A DNA stretch of 64,000 bases, from positions 62,001 to 126,000 of the forward strand of contig NZ_JAAVNE010000010.1 in the NCBI RefSeq assembly GCF_012103215.1, given 5' to 3'. Position 1 is the stretch's first letter; each line of letters starts with the position of its first letter. The notes beneath the pieces are model-generated. The model searched no databases and was not told the DNA's origin. It saw only the letters and a list, made by a program, of their open reading frames with translations. The position numbers and the translations under genes were made by a program. This stretch comes from Falsiroseomonas selenitidurans (GTDB lineage Bacteria; Pseudomonadota; Alphaproteobacteria; Acetobacterales; Acetobacteraceae). Below are positions 39,767 to 48,677 of this stretch, one piece after another.

Positions 39767-40747
39767 TCAGACGGCCTTCGAACGGGTCGCGGCAATGGAG
39801 GCTGCCAATCGCAGCGCGGCAACAAGGCTTCCTTCATCCGCGCGACCGCTCCCGGCGATATCCAATGCCGTGCCATGGTCGGGGCTGGTGCGGACGATAC
39901 GAAGACCAAGCGTCACGTTCACGCCCCCATCCATGTCCAGGGTCTTGACCGGGATCAGCGCCTGATCGTGGTACATACAGAGCGCACAATCATATGTGGC
40001 GCGTGCACGAGGCGTGAAGAGCGTGTCGGCCGGCAATGGGCCGCGCACCTCGATCCCCTCGGCCCGCAGGGCAGCGACGGCGGGTGCCACTACCTCGATA
40101 TCCTCCCGCCCCATCGTCCCTTCCTCCCCCGCATGCGGGTTCAGGCCAGCCACAACGAGGCGAGGGCGATCCAGACCAAAATCCTGGCGCAGCGCCTCGG
40201 CCACGATCCGTCCATGCTGGATGATCAGGTCACTGGTCAGCCGGTCGGCAGCGGCGCGCAGCGACATATGTACCGTAACCGGTACCACCCGCAGGCCAGG
40301 GCAGGCCAGCAGCATGACCGCGGGGCGGCCGGTACCCGCCAACTCGCCCAGGAACTCTGTGTGGCCCGGGAATGGAAAACCGATGGCGGTCAGTACCGAT
40401 TTTTGGATCGGGTTTGTCACCACCGCCGCCGCTTGGCCGGCCAATGCCAGGCTCACCGCTCGTTCGATGGCCGCGACCACCGCGGGGGCGTTGGCTGGAT
40501 CGAGTCGCCCCGGCTGCACAGGTGCCGGCAGCGCCAGCGGCAACACCGGCAAGGCGTCGCCGAAGCGCATCTTGGCCTCCGACGGATCGCGGATAAGCGC
40601 CGTCGGCACATCCTGAATCTGGCGAGGGTCGCCGATCAGGAAAAAGGACGGGCCGGCATGGCGTAGACAGCGCCAGGCTTTGGCTGCGATCTCCGTACCG
40701 ATGCCGGCGGGCTCACCCATTGTCAGGGCCAGGGAAGTCTGGGTCAT
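39767..40747 (-). CDS. pdxA: 4-hydroxythreonine-4-phosphate dehydrogenase
   Basis: PdxA oxidises 4-phosphohydroxy-threonine in the DXP-dependent vitamin B6 pathway. The 326-residue protein has LALTMGEPAGIGTEIAAKAW, the metal-binding PFPGHTEFLGELAG and NPHAGEEGTMGREDIEV, and MYHDQALIPVKTL. The ATG at 40747 gives MTQTSLALTMGEP; the longer frame up to 40915 shows no homology. The 261 bases between it and the RTX-like gene hold the candidate hairpin at 40955-40985 and probably the pdxA promoter. Confidence 0.95.
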   Translation of the reverse strand: MTQTSLALTMGEPAGIGTEIAAKAWRCLRHAGPSFFLIGDPRQIQDVPTALIRDPSEAKMRFGDALPVLPLALPAPVQPGRLDPANAPAVVAAIERAVSLALAGQAAAVVTNPIQKSVLTAIGFPFPGHTEFLGELAGTGRPAVMLLACPGLRVVPVTVHMSLRAAADRLTSDLIIQHGRIVAEALRQDFGLDRPRLVVAGLNPHAGEEGTMGREDIEVVAPAVAALRAEGIEVRGPLPADTLFTPRARATYDCALCMYHDQALIPVKTLDMDGGVNVTLGLRIVRTSPDHGTALDIAGSGRADEGSLVAALRLAASIAATRSKAV

Positions 40748-40954
40748 GAAGCCGGCGTAGTCTGTCCCTGGCGTCTCGGCCAGTGCCCTTGCTGCCAAAG
40801 CACAAGCCTCTGGTTCATCGCCCGTGGCCAGGCTGGGGGTGGCCACGGAGCTGAAGACCATTGCGCCGGCAGCCTGGCTGGCCACGGTGAACACCCTGAC
40901 GCGCCATCGTGCCATTCATCGTGCGTCGACGGACGATCGGGGTGCCCCCCATGC

Positions 40955-40985
40955 CGCAAGCCATCCTCAACCGGGTTGGCTTGCG
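40955..40985 (-). terminator. Candidate terminator downstream of the RTX-like gene
   Basis: CGCAAGCCA (40955-40963) pairs perfectly with TGGCTTGCG (40977-40985) around a 13-base loop, 24 bases after the stop of the minus-strand RTX-like gene. No U-tract is visible. It would separate the cargo gene from pdxA. Confidence 0.45.
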
Positions 40986-41008
40986 CAATGGCCAGAAAGG
41001 ACATTCCG

Positions 41009-42058
41009 TCAGCTGTTGGTGAAGTTGATTCGCTCCATGCCGAAGAACTTCACCACCTGGCCGTTGATGGTGATCTGGCCGTTGGATGGGCCGTTGAAGA
41101 CAATGGAGTTTCCTTCGAAGCGGTAGGACCCGCCATCGTACATCATCATGTTGCTGGAACTTATGCTGCTGAAGGGCGTTCCTTCGATAATCATCGAGTC
41201 TTGGCCGGGGCCCCCATGGAATTCATCCTGGCCATTACCGGGGCTCCAATAGAAGACATCATTACCGTCGCCGCCGAAGGCCTTGTCGTCACCAGTACCC
41301 ATGCGGAAGCTGTCGTCACCATCCCCGCCATGCGCCTCATCATTGCCCGCGCCCGCGTTGAACTGGTCGTTACCACTGCTTTGCGGCTGCCAGGAACCAT
41401 CACTGCCCATACCCCAGGTGCCGGACCCGGCCAAGTTGTCGGAACCCGAGGTGCCATTGATGACATCCCCGCCGGAGGAGGGCGGCGTGACAGGCGGAGT
41501 CACGGGCGGTGTGGATGTCGAGTCCGGCATGGTGAGTTGCTCAACGCCGAAGAAGCGCACCGTCTCGCCGTTGACGGTAAACTGGCCATTTGCGGGGCCA
41601 TTGAAGACAATCGAGTTCCCGACGACCGAGTAGCTGCCCTGGTAGAGTTGCAGCCCGGCGGTAACCTGCTGCAGCGATACGCCCTCGACCATCACGTTGT
41701 CGGATCCGGGGCCGCCGTGCAGTTCGTCGTTGCCGTCGCCGGCACGCCACCAGATGGTGTCGGCGCCATCGCCGCCGAAGACCTTGTCGTCACCCGTGCC
41801 GCCGCGCAGGTGATCGTCACCGTCGCCGCCATGCAGTTCATCGCCGCCGCCGCCGCCGACCAGCACATCGTTTCCGCTGTTCGTCGGCTGCCAATTGCCG
41901 TCCGAACCTGGCGCCCAGGTATTCGAGCCCATCAGCTTATCAGCGCCATCGCCACCCACAATGGTGTCGGCACCCGCACCACCGGAACGCTCATTGAAAC
42001 CACCCGTGACGCTCTCAAGCGTCTCATTTGTGAGTGGTTGCGGCTTGCTGCTTGACAC
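41009..42058 (-). CDS. RTX-type calcium-binding protein with double-glycine leader (putative exporter cargo)
   Basis: The 349-residue product starts with LTNETLESVTGG ending at residue 20. This fits the double-glycine leader pattern (L at -12, L at -7, V at -4, GG at -2/-1) cut by C39 peptidases. Two modules follow, at about 28-177 and 197-346, joined by a PPVTPPVTPP linker. Each has RTX nonapeptides (GGDGDDHLRGGTGDDKVFGG; GGDGDDSFRMGTGDDKAFGG) and a closing strand block (GNSIVFNGPANGQFTVNG; GNSIVFNGPSNGQITING). There is no cysteine and no typical C-terminal type I signal. Start is GTG at 42058 with AGGAG nine bases upstream. It is divergent from an NHLM-type peptidase exporter, so it is probably secreted by it and folds with Ca2+ outside. 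Activity (toxin, adhesin or matrix protein) is unknown. Confidence 0.82.
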   Translation of the reverse strand: MSSSKPQPLTNETLESVTGGFNERSGGAGADTIVGGDGADKLMGSNTWAPGSDGNWQPTNSGNDVLVGGGGGDELHGGDGDDHLRGGTGDDKVFGGDGADTIWWRAGDGNDELHGGPGSDNVMVEGVSLQQVTAGLQLYQGSYSVVGNSIVFNGPANGQFTVNGETVRFFGVEQLTMPDSTSTPPVTPPVTPPSSGGDVINGTSGSDNLAGSGTWGMGSDGSWQPQSSGNDQFNAGAGNDEAHGGDGDDSFRMGTGDDKAFGGDGNDVFYWSPGNGQDEFHGGPGQDSMIIEGTPFSSISSSNMMMYDGGSYRFEGNSIVFNGPSNGQITINGQVVKFFGMERINFTNS

Positions 42059-42088
42059 GGACGTGTACTCCTGACTGCGCCGAGTTTA

Positions 42089-42117
42089 AGATTAGCTTTT
42101 CCGAATTTACGAGACAA
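42089..42117 (-). promoter_or_regulatory. Candidate promoter of the RTX-like gene
   Basis: On the minus strand TTGTCT (42117-42112) and TAATCT (42094-42089) are spaced by 17 bases in a locally AT-rich patch of the 189-base divergent gap. The start site would lie about 24 bases before the GTG, leaving the AGGAG site (42072-42068) in the leader. I found no clear promoter for the exporter operon on the other strand. Confidence 0.45.
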
Positions 42118-42247
42118 CATTTTCACGCCACCGTCCTGCATGGTAGTTTGATTGCACGAACCTTCCCGGCCCAGCGTCACCGAGCCCTTCGATCCTGGGA
42201 CCTGTCGCCGCAGCTGAGACCCCGCTCCCGTATCATTCCGGATTCCC

Positions 42248-43537
42248 ATGTCGCCCCCTTCCCTTTTTCGTCACGAGGCGATCGCAGAGGCCGCCGCACC
42301 TGATCGTTACGATGAGGCGCTGCGCGTCATGCGCCCCTGGACCTGGGCGGTAGGGGCGTCACTGATCGCGCTTGCGATCATCGGGCTGGTGTGGTCCTCG
42401 CTGGTCGATGTTCCGGTGAAGGTTGCAGGACGCGGGATTCTCCTGCCACCAGGCGGCGTGGTCGACATCGTCTCAGACACGGATGGGCGGATCGAAAGCC
42501 TCATGGCCCGCCCCGGTGACCGTGTGGAGGCAGGCCGCGAGGTTGCCCGCGTCGACCAGTCCGAGGTGCGGCTGCAACTCTCGCTCGCCGAGGGCCAGGC
42601 GGCGGATGCCGCACGCCAACGCCGGGAGCTGCTGGATTTCCATCAGCGCGAGGAGGCAGCGGCCGAAGCCTTCCGCGTCGCCCGCGACGCAGCGCTCGTA
42701 CAGAACCTGCGCCTGCTGGAGGAACGGCTGGGCATGATGCGCGAGCGCGAGGATGTGCTGCGCGGCTTGTCGCAGCAGAACCTGGTGAACCGCGACCGCG
42801 CCTTGTTTGCGCGGGTCGAGGTATTCCAGGTGCGGGAGCAGATCGCCGCAGCCCGCAACGAACGAGAACAGCTGGTTCTCGACCAGGCCCTAAAGCGCAC
42901 CCAGCGCGAGCGCGAGACGCTGGAGGCGGAGCGTCGAGCCGATGAAACCTCACGCCAGGCGCAGGCCCTGCGCGACCGGCTGGTCCGGCTTGGCGCCGTC
43001 ATCGCGCCCTATGCCGGCGTCGTGGTCGAGGCGAAGGTGAACGAAGGGCAGGTGGTGCAGCGCGGCACCCCGCTGCTGACGATCGAGCGCGATCCGCTCA
43101 CTGGCCATGGGGGGCCGGTTGCGGTGGTCTATGTCTCTGCGCAGGACGGCAAGCGGTTGGCCGAGGGTTTGCGTGTAGAGGTTTCTCCGTCTTCCACCCG
43201 GCGAGAGGAACATGGCTTCATCCACGGCCGCATCACCCGCGTCGCCCATGTGCCGGCCTCTTCGGCAGGTCTGCTACGCACCTTGCAGAACGACCAGTTG
43301 GTCCGCAGCTTCACAACGGAACTCGGCACGCCCTTCGAAGTCGAGGTGGCGCTGGAGCGCAACCCGGCGACGCGCAGCGGCATGCGCTGGTCAACGGGCA
43401 GCGGTCCGGACTTCGCCATCGAATCCGGGACCCTGGCGGAGGCTGAATTCACCGTCCGTTCGGTGCGCCTGATCGGGTTGGCCTTCCCGGCCCTGCGGGG
43501 CTGGCTGACCCGGACAGCCGACGCGGCAGCGCCATGA
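42248..43537 (+). CDS. HlyD-family adaptor of NHLM-type export system
   Basis: The 429-residue membrane-fusion protein has one N-terminal membrane helix (WAVGASLIALAIIGLVWSSL) and a lipoyl-like half motif (DTDGRIESLMARPGDRVEAG). A long coiled-coil hairpin follows (about 115-245), then the second half motif (LGAVIAPYAGVVVEAKVNEG) and a beta-barrel. The layout matches adaptors of NHLM bacteriocin-type systems. It should bridge the inner-membrane ABC transporter to an outer-membrane channel; no TolC gene is in the window. No strong ribosome site precedes the ATG. The stop overlaps the next gene as ATGA. Confidence 0.88.
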   Translation: MSPPSLFRHEAIAEAAAPDRYDEALRVMRPWTWAVGASLIALAIIGLVWSSLVDVPVKVAGRGILLPPGGVVDIVSDTDGRIESLMARPGDRVEAGREVARVDQSEVRLQLSLAEGQAADAARQRRELLDFHQREEAAAEAFRVARDAALVQNLRLLEERLGMMREREDVLRGLSQQNLVNRDRALFARVEVFQVREQIAAARNEREQLVLDQALKRTQRERETLEAERRADETSRQAQALRDRLVRLGAVIAPYAGVVVEAKVNEGQVVQRGTPLLTIERDPLTGHGGPVAVVYVSAQDGKRLAEGLRVEVSPSSTRREEHGFIHGRITRVAHVPASSAGLLRTLQNDQLVRSFTTELGTPFEVEVALERNPATRSGMRWSTGSGPDFAIESGTLAEAEFTVRSVRLIGLAFPALRGWLTRTADAAAP

Positions 43538-45711
43538 CGGCACGGACTGCTGCACCGCGCCGAGCCGCTTCCGCAAGAAGGGTTCGTACACCAACCCTGC
43601 TGCAGATGGAGGCGGTGGAATGCGGCGCCGCCGCGCTCGGCATCGTGCTCGGCCATCACGGCCGCTGGGTGCCGCTGGAGGAACTGCGCGTGGCCTGCGG
43701 CGTGTCGCGCGATGGCAGCCGTGCCAGCCATGTGGCCGCGGCCGCCCGACAATACGGCATGCAGGTCCAGGCCTTCCGGATGGAGCCCTTGCATCTCGGC
43801 GAGATGCAGATGCCGCTGATCGCGCATTGGGGCATGAACCACTTCGTGGTCATCGAGGGCGTCGGCGGGCAGCATGCCTTCATCAACGACCCGGGCAGCG
43901 GCCCCAGGCGGATCAGCCTGGAGGAGTTGGACCGTAATTTCACCGGCGTGGCCCTAACCATGGAGCCCGGGCCGGATTTCACCCGCGGCGGCGAGCCGCC
44001 GCGCGCGCTCGGCGGGGTGCTGAGGCGCCTTCGCGGCAACGAGACGAGCTTCAGCTTCCTGGTTGCCATCAGCCTGCTGATGATGATTCCGGCGCTCCTT
44101 GTGCCCGCCTTCTCCCAGGTCTTCGTGGACGACGTGCTGGTCGGTCGCTTCGAATCCTGGCTTCAGCCGCTGCTCCTCGGCATGGCGGGCACCGCCGTGG
44201 TGATGGCCGCGATCACCTGGCTCCAGCTCGACCTCCTCCTGCGGCTGGAGACGCGGCTGTCCGTTGCCGGCTCCGCCAGTTTCCTGGAGCGGCTGACCCG
44301 CCTGCCCGTTGCCTTCTTTGCCCAGCGGCATCCGGGCGACGTCACCGGGCGCGTGGTGCTGAACGACCGGATCGCGCGCCTCGTGTCAGGTGATGTCGGG
44401 CGCGGCCTGCTCGGGCTGATCACGGCAGCCGTCTACTGCGCCGCGATGCTCCTGTACGACGTGGTGCTGACCGGGGTGGTGGTGCTGGCGGCCGTGGTCA
44501 ACCTTGTCGCCCTGCTTTGGCTGAGCCGAAGCCTGAGCGATGACAACCAGCGCCTGCTTTCGCGAACTCTGCGCTCCGATGGGCTCGGCAAGCAGGGGTT
44601 GCAGATGATCGAGACCTACAGGTCCTCCGGCACGGAAAGCCTGTTGCTGGCGCAGTTGGCCGGGACGCGCGCGGGGGTGGCCAACATCACCCAGCGCCTG
44701 GCCCTGCGCCGGGGCATGCTGGAGGGCCTCCCCGCCTTTGTCGCCATTCTGGCCGCCGCGGCGGTGCTCGTTCTGGGCGGGTCGCGGATCATGGACGGGG
44801 CAATGACTGTCGGTCAGTTGGTCGCCTTCCAGGCCTTGACCATGGGGTTCATGGGCCCGGTCGCGCAACTCATCGGCGTCGCCACGCAGATGCAGGACGC
44901 CAGGGCGAACCTGACGCTGCTGGAAGACACCATGCACCATCCGCTGGCAACCGAGTTCCAGCAGCCGCCGGCCCGCGCCGCCGTCGCCCGCTTCGCCGGC
45001 CATATCGAGTTGCGCGACGTGACCTTCGGTCATAGCCGCCTGGCCCCTCCGCTGTTGGACGGCATCTCTCTCGCCCTGCAGCCGGGCCGGCGGCTCGGCA
45101 TCGTCGGCGGTTCCGGCTCTGGCAAGTCGACCCTGGCGCTGCTGATCGCCGGCCTCTACCGGCCCTGGTCCGGCGATGTGTTGATCGACGGCCGGCCGAT
45201 CGAGGCGATCCCGAGGGAGGAATTGCGGCGGGAGGTCGCCGTGGTCGACCAGCAGGGGTACCTGTTCGATGGCACCGTGCGCGACAATGTGGCGATGTGG
45301 GACCCGACGCTGGCAGATGAGCGACTGGTCGAATGCGCGCAGGATGCCGTGATCCATGACGAGATCTTGGCGCGCCGTGGCGGCTACGCCGGCGTGGTGG
45401 CGGAGGAAGGGCGCAACTGGTCCGGTGGCCAGCGCGCGCGGCTGGAACTGGCCCGCGCCATCGTCACCGATCCGTCCATCCTGGTGCTGGATGAAGCGAC
45501 CGCCGCGCTCGACAACCGGTCGGAGGCCGCGCTGATGCGCAACCTCCGTCGCCGTGGCTGCACCATGATCATCATCGCCCACCGCCTGGCCCTGGTTCGG
45601 GACTGTGACGAGGTCATCGTCATGGAGCGCGGGCGCATCGTGCAGCGCGGGCATCCGGATGACCTCGCATCCGCCGAAGGGCCCTTCCGCACCATGTTGG
45701 CGCACGGCTGA
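43534..45711 (+). CDS. NHLM-type ABC exporter with C39 peptidase domain
   Basis: The 725-residue protein combines three parts: an N-terminal C39 bacteriocin-processing peptidase, a six-helix ABC transmembrane region and an ATPase. The peptidase triad is complete: C30 in QMEAVECGAAAL, H103 in MNHFVVIEG and D119 in INDPGSGPR. Walker A is GGSGSGKS (525-532), the signature is WSGGQRARLELARAI and Walker B is ILVLDEATAALD. It should cleave after GG in a leader and export the mature protein. The best candidate substrate is the divergent RTX-like protein. The start overlaps the adaptor stop, and the TGA shares a base with the next ATG. Confidence 0.92.
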   Translation: MTARTAAPRRAASARRVRTPTLLQMEAVECGAAALGIVLGHHGRWVPLEELRVACGVSRDGSRASHVAAAARQYGMQVQAFRMEPLHLGEMQMPLIAHWGMNHFVVIEGVGGQHAFINDPGSGPRRISLEELDRNFTGVALTMEPGPDFTRGGEPPRALGGVLRRLRGNETSFSFLVAISLLMMIPALLVPAFSQVFVDDVLVGRFESWLQPLLLGMAGTAVVMAAITWLQLDLLLRLETRLSVAGSASFLERLTRLPVAFFAQRHPGDVTGRVVLNDRIARLVSGDVGRGLLGLITAAVYCAAMLLYDVVLTGVVVLAAVVNLVALLWLSRSLSDDNQRLLSRTLRSDGLGKQGLQMIETYRSSGTESLLLAQLAGTRAGVANITQRLALRRGMLEGLPAFVAILAAAAVLVLGGSRIMDGAMTVGQLVAFQALTMGFMGPVAQLIGVATQMQDARANLTLLEDTMHHPLATEFQQPPARAAVARFAGHIELRDVTFGHSRLAPPLLDGISLALQPGRRLGIVGGSGSGKSTLALLIAGLYRPWSGDVLIDGRPIEAIPREELRREVAVVDQQGYLFDGTVRDNVAMWDPTLADERLVECAQDAVIHDEILARRGGYAGVVAEEGRNWSGGQRARLELARAIVTDPSILVLDEATAALDNRSEAALMRNLRRRGCTMIIIAHRLALVRDCDEVIVMERGRIVQRGHPDDLASAEGPFRTMLAHG

Positions 45712-48668
45712 TGCCCGACGACCTGCCCGGCTCCACCCAGCAAGCCGAAACCGAGCCGCCGCCGCAGACGCCAGCGCCGCCGCTGGCCCTTCCCGCCCAT
45801 GCGCCCCTGCCGCTGACCGAGCCTGGCAGTGTCTGGTACGTGGTCGCGGGCAGCGTGACCCTCTTCGCGCAGCGTCCGCCGCGGCCACCGGCACAGGAGG
45901 GTCCGCGCCGCTATATCGGCACCATTCCGGCAGGCGGCCTGCTCTGTGGCCTTGGTGAAGACGAGCTTGGCACGACGCTGATCGCCGTCGGAACGGCCGA
46001 TACGCTGCTAAGGCCCTTCGATCCTGAGGCCGACCAGGCGGAGGACATTGCGCGCCGCGCCGCAGGCATCATTGCCTGGACGCGGGCCCTTGCCGAGGGT
46101 CTTGCCCGCCCGATGGCACCGCGGCCCCGCGCCGACATCGCCCTCTCCGAAGCTACCGGCAGCCTCCGCACGGTGGCCGGCGCCACGATCGTGACCCGCG
46201 GCCCGCCGCTCTGGCTCCGCCTGCCGGAAGGGTCCTGGCTGCTGTTCGGGCTGGAGCCGGTGCAAGGGCTGGTACCATTGCCAAGCGAGGCTTGGCTGAC
46301 CGGCAGTGGCGGCTTGGTGGAACCCGTACCCGCCCAGCAGGCCGTGGTTGGGCCGGACTGGCAACAGGGCCTGGCCAGCTTCAACGCCGCCTGCTTGGCA
46401 GCGCTCCCCGCCGCCCTGGCGCTGGATGCGGCGGATGAGTTGAACCGCCTGCGCCTGCGCGGCGAGCGGGATGCGGAAGCAGGGGCAGAGCAGAGGGGCG
46501 CCTTCGCCGCGATCCTGGGCAATGAGGCCGAGCCGCCAGCCGCGGCGGATGGCGACCCCCTGATGCCGGTGTTCCGGGTGGTTGCCAGCCACCTCGGCCT
46601 GCGCGCCCGGCGCCCCATCCGGGTGCGCCGCGCCGACATCGATGCCGTCTCCTCTCTCGAGGAACTGGCTCGCGCTACAGGGCTGCGGCTGCGACCGGCG
46701 CATTTGCCGGAGGCATGGTGGCGGCAGGACCACGGCCCGCTTTTCGCCAGGCTGGACGGGGGAATGGTGGCGCTGCTGCGGACCGCCCGCGGTTATCGCC
46801 TGCACACGCCGACTGACCCGCGCGGCCGACGCCTCGACGAGGCGTCGGCCGCGCGGATCGAACGCGAAGCTTCGGCGCCGGTTGTGCCCCTGCCACGCAA
46901 GGCACTGACGCTCCTCGACCTCGTTGGCAGCGGCATGGGGGGCAGTGCCTCGGACGTTGTGGCCATCATCGCCACCATGCTGATCGGCGCGGCGCTTGGA
47001 CAGGCCGTGCCGATGGCCACCGGCATTGCCTTCTCCCTGCTGGTTCCGGGCGGCCATCTGTCCGAATTGACCCAGCTTGGCCTTGCCCTGGTCCTGATCG
47101 CCGGCGTCGGGTGGGTGGTGAAGCTTGGCAGCGAGATCGCCCGGCAGAGGATCGAGGCCCGCGCCGGCCCGGCGCTGCATGCGGCGATCTGGGACCGGGT
47201 GATGCGGCTGCCAATGGCGACGCTCAACCGCCAGACGGTGGGTGAGACCTCCGGCCGTGCTGTATCGGCCATATCGCTCGCCATGCAGATCCGCACTTTC
47301 GGCTTCATCGTCGCCAGCGCCGTGGCGACGATCCTGTCCTCCTTCGTGCTCATGCTGCTGGCCCAGCCTTTGGCGGCCGGGATTGCGCTCGGCATGCTGG
47401 TGCTGCAGATCGCCGCGGCAAATCTGGCCGGCTGGATGCAGGCGCGCGCATTCGCCACCGGCGAGGCTCTGTCGGGCCTCGCCGATGCCATGGTATTTCA
47501 GATCGTGTCCGGGCTGGTGAAACTGCGGCTCGCAGGGGCCGAAGCCAGGGCCCAGGCCGTTTGGGCCGGACGATTTGCCGAGATGCGGCGCCGGCTTTCC
47601 GCGGCACGGCGCATCAGCAATGGTTATGACGCTTTCGCGGCCGGTTTCGCGGTGCTTTCCACGGCGGCGGCCTTCTTCGTCATCGCACTGATGCAGCGCG
47701 TGGAAGCGGGCGCGCCACCGCCCAGCCTTTCGGCTGTGATGACCTTCATCGCCGCCTACGGCCTGATGGCGGCGTCCGGGACCCAACTCGCCAAAACATT
47801 GTTCGCGCTGTGGTTCCTGATGCCAACCCGGAAATTCGCCCAGCCGCTGCTGGATGGGCTACCGGAACAGGATACCGGCAAGGTGGATCCTGGCCGGCTC
47901 AGCGGTGCCGTCGAGCTTTCCAACCTGACATTCCGCTACGGCCCGACCGAATCCTGGGTCTTCTCCGGCCTGACGATGCGGATCGAACCAGGTGAATTCG
48001 TCGCCATTGTCGGCCGCTCCGGCGCCGGGAAGTCCACCCTGGTCCGGCTGCTGCTCGGCCTGGAGGAGCCGACCAGCGGCGCGATCTACATGGATGGACA
48101 CGACATCCGCGGGCTCGACCTGGCAATCCTGCGGCGGCAGGTGGCCACCGTGCTGCAGGCCGGGCGCGTCCCACCGGGCAGCATGCGGGATGCGGTGCGC
48201 GGCCTGTCAGGCGCGACCGAAGCCGAGATCTGGCAGGCGCTCGACCAGGCGGCGCTGGGCGCGGATGTGCGCGCCATGCCGATGGGGCTCGAGACCATGC
48301 TGACCGATGCGAGCCGCGTTCTTTCCGGCGGTCAGGTGCAGCGGCTGCTGCTGGCGCGCGCCCTGCTGCAAAAACCGGCGCTGCTGATCCTCGATGAGGC
48401 GACGAGCGCGCTGGACAACATGACCCAACGGGCGACGATGCGTGCCATCCGTACCATGCCCGCCACCCGCATCGTTATCGCCCACCGCCTTTCCACCATC
48501 CGCAATGCCGATCGAATCATCGTCCTCGATGGTGGGCGGATCGCCGAGTCGGGGAGCTTCGAGCAGCTGCTGCAGCGCAAGGGCGGCCAGTTCGCCCGGC
48601 AATACGCCGAGGAAGCCCGTTGGCAGGCCACGGCCGGTACGCCCGCAGGCGCAACCGGCCAAGGCTGA
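45711..48668 (+). CDS. Second NHLM-type ABC transporter with long N-terminal domain
   Basis: This 985-residue protein is the second half-transporter typical of NHLM systems. Residues 1 to about 390 are a soluble region: a proline-rich start, a cyclic-nucleotide-binding-like beta fold (WYVVAGSVTLFAQ) and a degenerate peptidase-like part without a catalytic Cys. The transmembrane domain follows at about 410-700, then an ATPase with GRSGAGKST (about 766-774), LSGGQVQRLLLARALLQ and LLILDEATSALD. It probably forms a heterodimer with the C39 transporter. A 39-base perfect palindrome lies at 46818-46856, encoding about residues 370-382. The gene ends 9 bases from the convergent molybdenum-hydroxylase gene. 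Confidence 0.9.
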   Translation: MPDDLPGSTQQAETEPPPQTPAPPLALPAHAPLPLTEPGSVWYVVAGSVTLFAQRPPRPPAQEGPRRYIGTIPAGGLLCGLGEDELGTTLIAVGTADTLLRPFDPEADQAEDIARRAAGIIAWTRALAEGLARPMAPRPRADIALSEATGSLRTVAGATIVTRGPPLWLRLPEGSWLLFGLEPVQGLVPLPSEAWLTGSGGLVEPVPAQQAVVGPDWQQGLASFNAACLAALPAALALDAADELNRLRLRGERDAEAGAEQRGAFAAILGNEAEPPAAADGDPLMPVFRVVASHLGLRARRPIRVRRADIDAVSSLEELARATGLRLRPAHLPEAWWRQDHGPLFARLDGGMVALLRTARGYRLHTPTDPRGRRLDEASAARIEREASAPVVPLPRKALTLLDLVGSGMGGSASDVVAIIATMLIGAALGQAVPMATGIAFSLLVPGGHLSELTQLGLALVLIAGVGWVVKLGSEIARQRIEARAGPALHAAIWDRVMRLPMATLNRQTVGETSGRAVSAISLAMQIRTFGFIVASAVATILSSFVLMLLAQPLAAGIALGMLVLQIAAANLAGWMQARAFATGEALSGLADAMVFQIVSGLVKLRLAGAEARAQAVWAGRFAEMRRRLSAARRISNGYDAFAAGFAVLSTAAAFFVIALMQRVEAGAPPPSLSAVMTFIAAYGLMAASGTQLAKTLFALWFLMPTRKFAQPLLDGLPEQDTGKVDPGRLSGAVELSNLTFRYGPTESWVFSGLTMRIEPGEFVAIVGRSGAGKSTLVRLLLGLEEPTSGAIYMDGHDIRGLDLAILRRQVATVLQAGRVPPGSMRDAVRGLSGATEAEIWQALDQAALGADVRAMPMGLETMLTDASRVLSGGQVQRLLLARALLQKPALLILDEATSALDNMTQRATMRAIRTMPATRIVIAHRLSTIRNADRIIVLDGGRIAESGSFEQLLQRKGGQFARQYAEEARWQATAGTPAGATGQG
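46818..46856. repeat. 39-base perfect palindrome inside the second NHLM ATPase gene
   Basis: The 19 bases at 46818-46836 (CCGCGCGGCCGACGCCTCG) are the exact reverse complement of those at 46838-46856, around the single central A at 46837. Both strands therefore read similar peptides (GRRLDEASAAR forward, GRRLVEASAAR reverse). It is in frame and does not interrupt the gene. Confidence 0.95.
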
Positions 48669-48677
48669 GCGCTTGGC

